The notes below the pieces were generated by a model, which was not told the origin of the DNA, ran no database searches, and was given only the letters and a program-made list of their open reading frames with translations. Position numbers and translations under genes: made by a program. A stretch of DNA of 64,000 nt from Pseudarthrobacter sp. NamE2 (GTDB lineage Bacteria > Actinomycetota > Actinomycetes > Actinomycetales > Micrococcaceae), in contig NZ_VAHN01000010.1 in the NCBI RefSeq assembly GCF_005796205.1, positions 98,177-162,176 of the forward strand, written 5' to 3'. This document shows, one piece after another, positions 28,460-37,477 of this stretch; the first letter of the stretch is position 1, and each line of letters starts with the position of its first letter.

Positions 28460-29008
28460 ATTAAAAGAGATGCTGGTTCGCCCTTGGTGTTCGACGTCAA
28501 GGACCTCGGGCGCAGCCCGGGAAGCATGCGGACGCTGAAGGAACATGTACCCGCACCAAGTGACCTTGGTGTGCCGCTCATTGGCGTTCAGGAAGGCTCG
28601 GATGTCGAGCTGGACCTGAGGCTTGAGGCCGTACACGAAGGAATCCTGGTATCAGGAACCGTGCTCACCGAAGTAACCGGTGAGTGCAGCCGATGCCTGG
28701 ATCCCCTTGAGTATGACCTTGAGGTCAATGTGCAGGAACTTTTCTTCTACGAAGGCACCGAGCTTTCGTACGAAGAAGGTGATGAAGAGCAACGTCGAGT
28801 CGAGCACGATCTAATCGATCTTGAACCGGTGTTGCGGGACGCGGTTGTTACGCAGCTGCCGTTCCAGCCGGTGTGCCGGGAAGACTGCCAGGGCCTATGC
28901 TCCGAATGCGGAGTCCGCCTGGAAGACGAGCCGGGGCACCACCACGAGGTCCTGGATCCTCGCTGGGCTGCCCTAGCTGATCTGGCTAAGCCTGACCGGC
29001 AAAATTGA
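28460..29008 (+). CDS. DUF177 (YceD) family protein, probably with an ATT start codon
   Basis: A 182-residue protein of the YceD/DUF177 family, which is linked to rpmF in many bacteria and implicated in 23S rRNA accumulation. Two cysteine clusters (CSRC and a CxxxCxxxCxxC near the C-terminus) could bind zinc. The start is unusual. AGGAG at 28450-28454 is followed after 5 bp by ATT 28460, which is in frame. No ATG or GTG in frame has a ribosome binding site; TTG 28484 and GTG 28487 are weak alternatives. rpmF begins 36 bp downstream. Confidence 0.83.
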   Translation: MKRDAGSPLVFDVKDLGRSPGSMRTLKEHVPAPSDLGVPLIGVQEGSDVELDLRLEAVHEGILVSGTVLTEVTGECSRCLDPLEYDLEVNVQELFFYEGTELSYEEGDEEQRRVEHDLIDLEPVLRDAVVTQLPFQPVCREDCQGLCSECGVRLEDEPGHHHEVLDPRWAALADLAKPDRQN

Positions 29009-29044
29009 TCTGTACGTGTTTGTCTAGAGAGAAATGAGTTAGCC

Positions 29045-29248
29045 GTGGCTGTTCCCAAGCGGAAAATGTCTCGCTCGAATACCCGCGCCCGTCGCTCGCA
29101 GTGGAAGGCGACCGCCCCCCACCTGGTGAAGACCGTCGAGAACGGCCAGGTCACCTACAGCCTGCCGCACCAGGCCAAGGTCGTCACTGACTCTGCCGGC
29201 ACCGCGCTGTTCCTTGAGTACAAGGGCCGCAAGGTCGCTGACGTCTAA
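29045..29248 (+). CDS. rpmF: 50S ribosomal protein L32
   Basis: A 67-residue basic ribosomal protein with the family start [20 protein letters not shown]. The zinc-binding cysteines of some L32 proteins are absent, so this is the zinc-free type. GTG start at 29045. It sits in the conserved order DUF177-rpmF-rnc-mutM-smc-ftsY. Confidence 0.96.
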   Translation: MAVPKRKMSRSNTRARRSQWKATAPHLVKTVENGQVTYSLPHQAKVVTDSAGTALFLEYKGRKVADV

Positions 29249-29269
29249 TCGGCCGCTCGGGCTGACCTG

Positions 29270-29998
29270 ATGTCTTCAACTGAAGAGCTTTTGAAGCGTC
29301 TCGGTGTCTCTATTGACGCCGGGACGCTTCGTCTTGCGCTCACGCACCGTTCGTATGCCTACGAAAACGGCGGCATACCCACCAATGAGCGGCTGGAGTT
29401 CCTGGGTGACTCCATCCTCGGCTTCTCGGTGACGGACGCCCTCTACCGGGACCATCCGGACCTTCCCGAAGGCGATCTGGCAAAACGCCGCTCAGCCGTT
29501 GTCAGTACGCGTGCCCTGGCGAACATCGGCCGCAGCCTCGGCATTGGGGACTACATCTACCTGGGACAGGGCGAAAAGCTCACCGAGGGCAAGAACAAGG
29601 CATCCATCCTCGCCGACACCATGGAAGCGCTCATTGGTGCAACCTACGTGTCGAACGATATCGAGACCGCCCGCCAGCTGGTCATGCGGCTGATCGGGCC
29701 CCTGCTGAAGGATGCGGCAGTGCTCGGCGCCGGAACGGACTGGAAAACCAGCATCCAGGAGCTGGCGGCCAGCCGCCAGCTGGGCACCATCCACTACGCC
29801 GTTGACGGTGCCGGTCCCGACCACGCCCGGACCTTCACTGCGGTCCTGAACATTGGCGGGAACGCCTACGGCAAAGGTATGGGCCACTCCAAGAAGGAAG
29901 CGGAGCAGGAAGCCGCCGCCGACGCCTGGCGCGTCCTCACCGCCGCCGGTTCTGCCGGAGATGCCGGCGGTCCCGCCGGCTCCGTGGCCGCCAAGTAG
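29270..29998 (+). CDS. rnc: ribonuclease III
   Basis: RNase III cleaves double-stranded RNA in rRNA and mRNA processing. The 242-residue protein has the catalytic signature NERLEFLGDSILG, a second acidic cluster in DTMEALIGATY, and a C-terminal double-stranded RNA-binding domain (about residues 155-228, KTSIQELAASRQLG and GKGMGHSKKEAEQEAA). It lies 21 bp after rpmF and 3 bp before mutM. Confidence 0.95.
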   Translation: MSSTEELLKRLGVSIDAGTLRLALTHRSYAYENGGIPTNERLEFLGDSILGFSVTDALYRDHPDLPEGDLAKRRSAVVSTRALANIGRSLGIGDYIYLGQGEKLTEGKNKASILADTMEALIGATYVSNDIETARQLVMRLIGPLLKDAAVLGAGTDWKTSIQELAASRQLGTIHYAVDGAGPDHARTFTAVLNIGGNAYGKGMGHSKKEAEQEAAADAWRVLTAAGSAGDAGGPAGSVAAK

Positions 29999-30001
29999 CC
30001 C

Positions 30002-30970
30002 ATGCCCGAACTCCCCGAGGTGGAAGTGGTCCGCCGCGGCCTGGTGAGCTGGGTCCGCGGGCGGACCATCGACTCCGTCGACGTCCTTGATGCCCGCTCC
30101 ATCCGCCGGCACGCGCTCGGTCCCGGAGACTTCATCGGCAACCTCGAAGGTGCCGTCGTTGCCGATGTTGTCCGTCGCGGGAAGTTCCTGTGGATGCCGC
30201 TGTTGGACAGCAGCCCGGGAGCCCCGGGAACGCCCGGGAGTAACCCGCATCCCTCAGCGGCGCTAATGGCGCACCTGGGAATGAGCGGGCAGCTTCTCAT
30301 GCAGGACCCGGACGTGCCGGACGAGAAACATCTCAAGGTACGCCTCCGGCTCAGCGCCCGGGACGGCATGCCGGAACAGCTGCGCTTCGTCGACCAGCGG
30401 ATCTTTGGAGGCCTGTTCGTCACCTCACTGGTACCCACGGACGACGGCGGTCCGGGAGGCCTTGCGGAATCCCCCCTTCCCCTGATCGCCGAAGAGGCCG
30501 CGCACATTGCCCGCGACCCGCTGGACCCGAACTTCTCCTTTGACCAGTTCTACCGGCGGCTCCGCAAGCGTAAAACCGGCCTCAAGCGGGCCCTCCTGGA
30601 TCAGGGGCTGGTCTCCGGCATCGGCAATATCTACGCGGACGAAGCGCTCTGGCGTGCCGGGCTGCACTACGCCCGGCCAACGGACACACTCCGAAGAAGC
30701 GAAGCCGAACGGGTCCTGCAGAGCGCCCGTGAAGTGATGGTGGACGCCCTCGCAGCCGGCGGCACCAGCTTCGACTCCCTGTACGTCAACGTCAACGGTG
30801 CGTCCGGATACTTCGGCCGCTCCCTCAATGCCTACGGCCGTGAAGGGGAGCCGTGCACGCGGTGCGCGGCTGCGGGAATCCACGCCACCATCCGCAGGGA
30901 ACAGTTCATGAACCGCTCGTCCCACACCTGCCCTGTGTGCCAGCCCCGACCGCGCAACGGACGCTGGTAG
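30002..30970 (+). CDS. mutM: formamidopyrimidine-DNA glycosylase
   Basis: MutM (Fpg) removes 8-oxoguanine and other oxidised purines from DNA. The catalytic N-terminal [13 protein letters not shown] is intact. The H2TH region includes [15 protein letters not shown], and the C-terminal zinc finger has CTRC and CPVC. At 322 residues it is slightly long, because of an insertion of Gly/Pro-rich sequence near residues 68-80. Three bases separate it from rnc, so co-translation is likely. Confidence 0.95.
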   Translation: MPELPEVEVVRRGLVSWVRGRTIDSVDVLDARSIRRHALGPGDFIGNLEGAVVADVVRRGKFLWMPLLDSSPGAPGTPGSNPHPSAALMAHLGMSGQLLMQDPDVPDEKHLKVRLRLSARDGMPEQLRFVDQRIFGGLFVTSLVPTDDGGPGGLAESPLPLIAEEAAHIARDPLDPNFSFDQFYRRLRKRKTGLKRALLDQGLVSGIGNIYADEALWRAGLHYARPTDTLRRSEAERVLQSAREVMVDALAAGGTSFDSLYVNVNGASGYFGRSLNAYGREGEPCTRCAAAGIHATIRREQFMNRSSHTCPVCQPRPRNGRW

Positions 30971-31077
30971 CAGGCAATCCACAGGACAGGCCGCACGCGT
31001 CCGGGATTTCTGCCCGCAACGCAGTAGATTTGGGACTGCGACGCGACAGCTACAGCCACCCAGGAGACCCCAAAGCC

Positions 31078-34000
31078 TTGCACCTCAAAAGCCTTACCGT
31101 CCGGGGGTTCAAGTCTTTTGCGTCCGCCACCACCTTTGACTTCGAACCCGGGGTCACCGCGGTTGTCGGCCCCAACGGCTCCGGCAAGTCGAACGTCGTC
31201 GACGCGCTCGCCTGGGTGATGGGCGAACAGGGGGCCAAGACACTCCGCGGCGGCAAGATGGAAGACGTCATCTTCGCGGGGACATCGGGCCGCCCTCCGC
31301 TCGGGCGTGCCCAGGTATCGCTGACCATCGACAACACCGACGGTGCCCTGCCCATCGAGTACAGCGAAGTCACCATCTCCCGGACCCTGTTCCGCACCGG
31401 CGGGTCCGAGTACGCCATCAACGGCGCCGCTTGCCGCCTGCTCGATATCCAGGAGCTGTTGTCCGATTCCGGCCTGGGCCGGGAGATGCACGTCATCGTG
31501 GGACAGGGCCAGCTGGACCGCGTCCTGCATGCCACACCGGAGGACCGCCGGGGCTTCATCGAGGAAGCGGCCGGCATCCTGAAGCACCGCCGCCGCAAGG
31601 AACGCACGGTCCGCAAGCTTGAGGGTATGCAGGCCAACCTGCAGCGGCTTACCGACCTCACGGGCGAGATCCGCCGCCAGCTCACCCCGCTTGGCAAACA
31701 GGCCGAGGTTGCCCGGCGGGCGCAGCGGGTCCAGTTCGATGTCCGGGACGCCCGCGCCCGGCTCCTCGCCGACGACCTCGTCCAGCTGCAGCTGGCCCTG
31801 GAACAGGATGTGGCTGACGAGGCCGCCCTGAAGGCGCGTCGGACCGCCGTCGAACAGGAACTCGAGGCCGGGAGGAGGCAACAGGCAACACTCGAGCAGT
31901 TGGCTGCCGAGGCCACGCCTAAGCTCAATGCCGCAAGGGATACCTGGTACCAGCTGTCCTCAGCCCGCGAGCGGCTCCGTTCGCTGGGATCGCTGGCCCG
32001 CGAGCGGAGCCGGCTCCTCGGCTCCGCCGATTCCGCGCCTGCCTCCGGCCGGGACCCGGACCAGCTGGAACGGCAGGCTGCCAGGGTCCGCGCGGAGCTT
32101 GCAGAGCTTGAGCGGTCCATTGTGGACAGGCGCAGCGCACTGGAAGCCGCCACCGCGGCAAAGGCCGAGGCTGAGCAGGCCGCGCATGCGGAGGACCGCC
32201 GGCTCACCGCTGAACTCCGTGCTGTGGCTGACCGGAGGGAAGGGCTGGCACGTTTGGCCGGGCAGGTGGCAGCTGCCCGGTCACGGGTTGAATCCGCACA
32301 GGCCGAACTCGGCAGGCTGCGGGAGGCGCTCACTGCCGGCGTGGAGCGGCGCGCCCGCGCTCAGGAGGAGTTTACGGCCCTGGAAAACCAGGTGGCGGGC
32401 GTTGAGGAAGGCGAAGAAACCCTCGACGCCGACTACGAGGCCGCAAGCGCCGCGCTGGACGCCGTCATTGCAGAAATCTCCGACCTCAAGGCAGCCGCCA
32501 GTGAGGGAATCCGGAAGCGTGATGCCCTGGCGGCACGGAGGGATGCGTTGAAACTGGCCCTGGACCGCAAGGACGGCGCCGGCCATGTCCTCCAGTCCGG
32601 GATCCCGGGCGTCCAGGGACGTATTGCCGGGGAGTTGACAGTGGAGCCCGGCTTTGAAACGGCCATCGCCGCAGCCCTCGGGGAAGCCTCCGAAGCTGTC
32701 CTGGTCCGGGACTCCGGGACAGCAGCGGCGGTGCTGGAACTGTTGAAGACCGACGATGCCGGCCGGGCCTCGCTGCTCCTGCAGTCTGCTGCGGATGACG
32801 TCGTCCCGGGAACAGCCGTGGGTATCCTGCCCGCAGGTGCCCGCCCGGCCGGCAGCCTGCTGCACGGCGGCGGTCCGTACACGGCATTGGCCCGGCACCT
32901 GTTGTCCCGGACCGCCGTCGTTCCCGACGCCGGGGCTGCCGCAGCGCTCGTGTCCAGCCAGCCTGCGCTGACCGCCGTTACCGCTGCCGGTGACGTCTTC
33001 ACCGCGGTGTCGGTGACGGGCGGATCGGCAAAGGCTCCCTCGCTGCTTGAAGTCCAGGCAGCGGCGGACGACGCCGACAAGCAGCTGTCGGAGGTCACGT
33101 CCGCCATCGAGCAAAACAGGTTCGCTCTCGCCGCTGCGGAAGCACGGCGCGCCGGGGCACAGGAACGGGCCGACGCCGCCCTCGACAAACTGCACGACTC
33201 CGATGCGCGCCTCGCGGCAGTGGCGGAACGCCTGGGCCACCTGAACTCGGTGCTCCGCAGCGCGGTCGGTGAAAGCGACCGGCTGGCCGCTTCACTGGCC
33301 AGGGCAGAAGCACATGTGGTGGCGGAGGAGGAAGCCCTCGCTGCCATCACCGCGCGCCTCGCCGCCGCCCAGGAGGTGCCGATGGAGCAGGAGCCGTCCA
33401 CGGAACAGCGCGATGCCCTCGCGCAGGCAGCGTCCTCCGCCCGGTCCGCCGAGGTGGAGGCAAGGCTTTCCCTGCGGAGCGCCGAGGAACAGTTGTCCGC
33501 CACCCGCAACCGGGTGGCGTCCCTGGAGCGCGCTGCAGCCACCGAACGCCGCGCCCGAGAGGAAGCCGCCGAACGGGCGCGGCTCCGCCGCATCCAGGCC
33601 CGGCGTTCCTCTGCAGTCTCCGAGGCCGTGGAGCTGGCACTCCGCCACGTGGATGTCTCCGTCGCCCTGGCCACGCACGAACGCGACCTCGCCGAGGAGA
33701 ACCGCGAGCAGCGCGACCAGGCCCTGAAGGAAGCCAAGACAGCCACCGAAGCCCTGGCCAGGGAACTCGCCGACCTCACGGACGATGTCCACCGCGACGA
33801 GCTGGCGCGGGCCCAGCAGCGGGCCCGGATCGAAGCGCTGGAGACCCGCTCCGTTGACGAACTTGGAATCACCGCCGAGGCCCTGGTGGAAGACTACGGA
33901 CCGCATGTCCCGGTGCCGGTTCCGGCAGAGGACAGCGGCGACAAGTGGGCAGCCCTGCGCACCCCGGTGGATGCCGGCGGACAGGAGATCCGGGAGGGAA

Positions 34001-34665
34001 AGCCCTACGTACGCGCGGAGCAGGAGAAGCGCCTGCGGAAAGCCGAACGCGATCTCGCCAGCCTCGGCAAGGTGAATCCGCTGGCGCTGGAGGAATTCGC
34101 AGCGCTGGAAGAGCGCCACCAGTTCCTCAGCGCGCAGCTTGAGGACCTGAAGGCGAGCCGGAAGGACCTGCTGGACATCATCAAGGAAGTGGACGACAGG
34201 GTCCAGCGCGTGTTCGCCGAGGCCTTCGAGGATACGCAGGCACAGTTCACCAGGGTTTTTGAGCGGCTGTTCCCCGGCGGTGAAGGCCGGCTCGTCCTCA
34301 CCGACCCCGCCGACATGCTCACCACGGGCATCGAGGTGGAGGCCCGGCCCGCCGGCAAGAAGATCAAGAGGCTTTCGTTGCTGTCCGGCGGCGAACGCTC
34401 CCTGACGGCGGTGGCCCTGCTGGTCGCCATCTTCAAGGCCCGGCCTTCGCCCTTCTATGTGATGGACGAGGTGGAGGCCGCCCTGGACGACACCAACCTG
34501 GGCCGGCTGATCACGATCTTCGAGGAGCTCCGGGAGTCCAGCCAGCTCATCGTCATCACCCACCAGAAGCGGACCATGGAAGTGGCGGACGCGCTCTACG
34601 GGGTCACGATGAGGGGCGACGGCGTCTCCACGGTGATCAGCCAGCGGCTGGGCGCGGACGCGTAG
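31078..34665 (+). CDS. smc: chromosome segregation protein SMC
   Basis: SMC is the ATPase core of the condensin complex that compacts and segregates the chromosome. The 1195-residue protein has the Walker A GPNGSGKSN at about residue 32, long coiled coils on either side of a hinge near residues 500-660, the signature LSGGERSL near 1100 and Walker B YVMDEVEAALDD. TTG 31078 is taken as start: AGGAGA at 31062-31067 precedes it, and the protein then begins at the conserved LHLKSLTVRGFKSF. The longer frame overlaps the end of mutM and is not conserved in type. Confidence 0.95.
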   Translation: MHLKSLTVRGFKSFASATTFDFEPGVTAVVGPNGSGKSNVVDALAWVMGEQGAKTLRGGKMEDVIFAGTSGRPPLGRAQVSLTIDNTDGALPIEYSEVTISRTLFRTGGSEYAINGAACRLLDIQELLSDSGLGREMHVIVGQGQLDRVLHATPEDRRGFIEEAAGILKHRRRKERTVRKLEGMQANLQRLTDLTGEIRRQLTPLGKQAEVARRAQRVQFDVRDARARLLADDLVQLQLALEQDVADEAALKARRTAVEQELEAGRRQQATLEQLAAEATPKLNAARDTWYQLSSARERLRSLGSLARERSRLLGSADSAPASGRDPDQLERQAARVRAELAELERSIVDRRSALEAATAAKAEAEQAAHAEDRRLTAELRAVADRREGLARLAGQVAAARSRVESAQAELGRLREALTAGVERRARAQEEFTALENQVAGVEEGEETLDADYEAASAALDAVIAEISDLKAAASEGIRKRDALAARRDALKLALDRKDGAGHVLQSGIPGVQGRIAGELTVEPGFETAIAAALGEASEAVLVRDSGTAAAVLELLKTDDAGRASLLLQSAADDVVPGTAVGILPAGARPAGSLLHGGGPYTALARHLLSRTAVVPDAGAAAALVSSQPALTAVTAAGDVFTAVSVTGGSAKAPSLLEVQAAADDADKQLSEVTSAIEQNRFALAAAEARRAGAQERADAALDKLHDSDARLAAVAERLGHLNSVLRSAVGESDRLAASLARAEAHVVAEEEALAAITARLAAAQEVPMEQEPSTEQRDALAQAASSARSAEVEARLSLRSAEEQLSATRNRVASLERAAATERRAREEAAERARLRRIQARRSSAVSEAVELALRHVDVSVALATHERDLAEENREQRDQALKEAKTATEALARELADLTDDVHRDELARAQQRARIEALETRSVDELGITAEALVEDYGPHVPVPVPAEDSGDKWAALRTPVDAGGQEIREGKPYVRAEQEKRLRKAERDLASLGKVNPLALEEFAALEERHQFLSAQLEDLKASRKDLLDIIKEVDDRVQRVFAEAFEDTQAQFTRVFERLFPGGEGRLVLTDPADMLTTGIEVEARPAGKKIKRLSLLSGGERSLTAVALLVAIFKARPSPFYVMDEVEAALDDTNLGRLITIFEELRESSQLIVITHQKRTMEVADALYGVTMRGDGVSTVISQRLGADA

Positions 34666-34751
34666 CTTCGGGCGGAAACGCACCGCACCGCGACGGAACA
34701 ACGGCCGCCCTGCCGGGAAAAGGGCCCGATCTGTTGTGAGAAGCTAGGGGA

Positions 34752-35960
34752 GTGAATGACATCCTTCCCATTATTTTGTCCATCGTTGCTGCCCTGGCGG
34801 TCATAGGCGGGCTGATTCCGGTCCTGGTCAAGACGCGGAGGAATATCACCCGGTACCCGGGTACGCGTGACGCCAACGACCCCGACATCAAGACCGGCGG
34901 CAGCACGCTGGTCGCGGACCGGCCGGCACCTGCGGTGGACCGGAAGGCGCCGGCGGACGGCGACGTCGAAGACCTGGACACCACCACTGTTCCGGATGAT
35001 GCCGCCGGCCTGGAAGTCATCCCCGTCGAAACCCCGCTGCCCGTGGCCGGCCGGCTGGTGCGGCTGCGGGAACGGCTTGTCCGCTCCAACAACATCATGG
35101 GCAAGGGCCTGCTGGCCCTGCTCTCCAGCGACAAGATCGACGAAAACGTCTGGGACGAGGTGGAGGAGACGCTGCTGCTGGCGGACCTTGGCACGGAACC
35201 CACAATGCAGCTGGTGGACTCTTTGCGCGAGCGCGTCAAGGTGCTCGGCACGCGCACCCCTGACGAGGTCAAAAAGCTGCTCCGGGAAGAACTGGTCAAG
35301 CTCGTGGACCCCACGATGGACCGCAGCCTCAACGTCCAGCGGCACGCGGACAAGCCGGCCGTCATGATGGTGGTGGGCGTCAACGGCGTGGGAAAGACCA
35401 CTACCGTGGGCAAGCTGGCCCGCGTGCTGGTTGCCGAGGACAAGGATGTCCTGCTGGGGGCCGCGGATACCTTCCGCGCCGCCGCCGCCGAGCAGCTGGC
35501 CACCTGGGGCCAGCGCGTTGGCGTTCCCACCGTGAAGTCGGACATTGACGGCGCCGATCCCGCGTCGGTAGCGTACGAGGCCGTCAAGGCCGGTATTGAC
35601 CAGGAAGTCGACGTTGTCATGATCGATACTGCCGGCCGGCTCCAGAACAAAGTGGGCCTCATGGACGAGCTGGGCAAGGTCAAGCGCGTGGTGGAGAAGC
35701 TGGCCGAGGTGGACGAGGTCCTGCTGGTCCTGGATGCAACCACCGGCCAGAACGGGCTCAACCAGGCGCGGGTTTTCTCCGAGGTGGTCAACATCACCGG
35801 CATCGTTCTCACCAAGCTGGACGGGACGGCCAAGGGCGGCATCGTCGTGGCTATCCAAAAGACCCTGGGTGTCCCCGTGAAGCTGATCGGCCTCGGGGAG
35901 GGCGCTGACGACCTCGCCCCGTTCGAAGCCGAAGGCTTTGTTGACGCACTGCTGAACTAG
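34752..35960 (+). CDS. ftsY: signal recognition particle receptor FtsY
   Basis: FtsY docks SRP-ribosome complexes at the membrane. The 402-residue protein begins with a hydrophobic segment (about residues 4-24), as in actinobacterial FtsY proteins with an N-terminal anchor. An acidic linker, the N domain and the GTPase G domain follow. G motifs are GVNGVGKTTT, DTFRAAA, DTAGRL and TKLDGTAKGG. The start is GTG 34752. Its partner ffh lies 5 kb downstream. Confidence 0.95.
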   Translation: MNDILPIILSIVAALAVIGGLIPVLVKTRRNITRYPGTRDANDPDIKTGGSTLVADRPAPAVDRKAPADGDVEDLDTTTVPDDAAGLEVIPVETPLPVAGRLVRLRERLVRSNNIMGKGLLALLSSDKIDENVWDEVEETLLLADLGTEPTMQLVDSLRERVKVLGTRTPDEVKKLLREELVKLVDPTMDRSLNVQRHADKPAVMMVVGVNGVGKTTTVGKLARVLVAEDKDVLLGAADTFRAAAAEQLATWGQRVGVPTVKSDIDGADPASVAYEAVKAGIDQEVDVVMIDTAGRLQNKVGLMDELGKVKRVVEKLAEVDEVLLVLDATTGQNGLNQARVFSEVVNITGIVLTKLDGTAKGGIVVAIQKTLGVPVKLIGLGEGADDLAPFEAEGFVDALLN

Positions 35961-35967
35961 GCAGGTT

Positions 35968-36002
35968 AAAAGCCCGGCCGGGGGCGTCCCGGCCGGGCTT
36001 TT
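35968..36002. terminator. bidirectional intrinsic terminator between ftsY and an MFS gene
   Basis: The arms AAAAGCCCGGCCGGG and CCCGGCCGGGCTTTT pair perfectly around a 5-nt loop. A-runs on one side and T-runs on the other serve both converging genes. Confidence 0.9.
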
Positions 36003-36009
36003 CCGCGTC

Positions 36010-37251
36010 TTACGCCGTGGCGGGCCGCAAGGTCTCCCGCGTGGCCAGCCACGCACAGGCCGCCACCAGCATGATGCCCCCGGTCACGCCGAAAGCCCAG
36101 CCGAAACCCAGCCGGTCCGCGAGCACGCCGGCGAGGACGGGCCCAATGATCGCGCCGACGTCGGACGTCATCTGGTAGACCGCCAGAACCTTGCCGCCTG
36201 ACCGCGCGTTGCCCACCACATCCGCGACTGCGGCCTGCTGTGCCGGACCGAACAATCCGGAGCCGACGCCGGCAAGCGCCGAGGCGGCCAGGAACCACGG
36301 CAGGTCCTGGGTGAAGCCGATGCCCCCCGTCGCCAACCCTGCCACAACAAGGCCATAGACCATCATCGGCCTGCGGCCGAGGCTGTCGGCCAGCCGCCCC
36401 GAAAACGTCAGGGCCGCAGCGTTTCCGGCGGCGAAGACAGCCAGCGCCAGGCCTGCAGCTTCCGGACCGGAACCGAACGCAACCGCCGCCAAAAGGGGAA
36501 CGGTGGCCATCCGGACCCCGAAGGTCGCCCAGCCGTTGGCGAAGCTCGAGAACAATGCCGACCGGTATGCCCCCACCCTTAGAGCCTCCGCGAAGGGCAT
36601 ATCAGGGGCCTGCTTCTGCCGTTCCCCGGACCCCCGGCGCTCGTGGCTCAGCTGGGTCTGCACCACGACGGCGGCCACCACCAGGGCCGCGGCGTAGGCG
36701 AGGAAGGGGACCCGGAGTCCGTAGCCGGCAAGCAGTCCGCCCACGATCGGTCCGCACACGTTGCCGATCAGGAAAGCCGACGCATAGGCCCCGGAAACAC
36801 GGCCACGGCTTTCCGGCGGAGCCAGCCGCACCACCAGCGCCATGGACGCAACCGTAAACATCACGGAGCCGGCGCCGCCGAGTCCGCGGAACAGCAGCAG
36901 CTGCCAGTAGTCAGCCGCGAAGGCGCAGGCCGCGGTCGACGCGGCCACGATCAGCAGCCCCGCAACGTAGACCGGACGTTCACCCAGCCGGCCGATGAGC
37001 GTCCCGCCGGCAGGCGCGAAGACCAGCCGCATGAAGGCGAAAATGGCCACAATCACGGCTGCTTCCGTGTTTCCCACTCCGAATGTGGTGGCAAACTGCG
37101 GCAATACGGGCGCAACAAGCCCGAATCCAAGCGCTATCAGGAACGCGGCGGCCAGCATCACCTTGATGTCCCGGGGCAGCTTCTCCCGCCGGGGCCGAAG
37201 GCGCGCCAGGATCCTTGCCGTGGCGCCGCTTCCGCGGGGTGGTGCTGTCAT
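36010..37251 (-). CDS. MFS transporter, drug-efflux type
   Basis: A 413-residue integral membrane protein with about 12 hydrophobic segments. The loop motif GRLGERPVYV after segment 2 and GRLADSLGRRPMM after segment 8 are the classic MFS motif A repeats. A proline/glycine-rich segment resembles the antiporter motif of the DHA1 multidrug group. A basic cytosolic N-terminus (RLRPRREKLPRD) precedes the first helix. It faces ftsY across a shared terminator and is divergent from amt. The substrate is not predictable. Confidence 0.85.
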   Translation of the reverse strand: MTAPPRGSGATARILARLRPRREKLPRDIKVMLAAAFLIALGFGLVAPVLPQFATTFGVGNTEAAVIVAIFAFMRLVFAPAGGTLIGRLGERPVYVAGLLIVAASTAACAFAADYWQLLLFRGLGGAGSVMFTVASMALVVRLAPPESRGRVSGAYASAFLIGNVCGPIVGGLLAGYGLRVPFLAYAAALVVAAVVVQTQLSHERRGSGERQKQAPDMPFAEALRVGAYRSALFSSFANGWATFGVRMATVPLLAAVAFGSGPEAAGLALAVFAAGNAAALTFSGRLADSLGRRPMMVYGLVVAGLATGGIGFTQDLPWFLAASALAGVGSGLFGPAQQAAVADVVGNARSGGKVLAVYQMTSDVGAIIGPVLAGVLADRLGFGWAFGVTGGIMLVAACAWLATRETLRPATA

Positions 37252-37300
37252 GGGCCGCAGTTCCTTGCAGAGTGGGGCATCCGTGCCCGGCGAAAGTGAT

Positions 37301-37369
37301 GAAACACAACCGTAACAAGGCGGATATGCACCATTTACTTCCTAGAGGTTGTTGTAACAGGGCGGCAAT
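37301..37369 (+). promoter_or_regulatory. putative GlnR-type operator upstream of amt
   Basis: GAAAC (37301-37305) and GTAAC (37312-37316) are separated by 6 bp, as in the alternating GTnAC/GAAAC half-sites bound by actinobacterial GlnR. A second GTAAC lies at 37354-37358 with a degenerate partner GCAAT 6 bp later. The site lies about 110-175 bp before amt, in the gap shared with the MFS gene. Confidence 0.45.
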
Positions 37370-37477
37370 CTAATTCCTCTCCGGGTGAAACACGCCGCGG
37401 ACACACTCGTTACAGGACGCAAAACGGCGTTGGCAGGCGGAGGACTTCCGCAAGAACGAGAAGAGAGGACGTGCACC

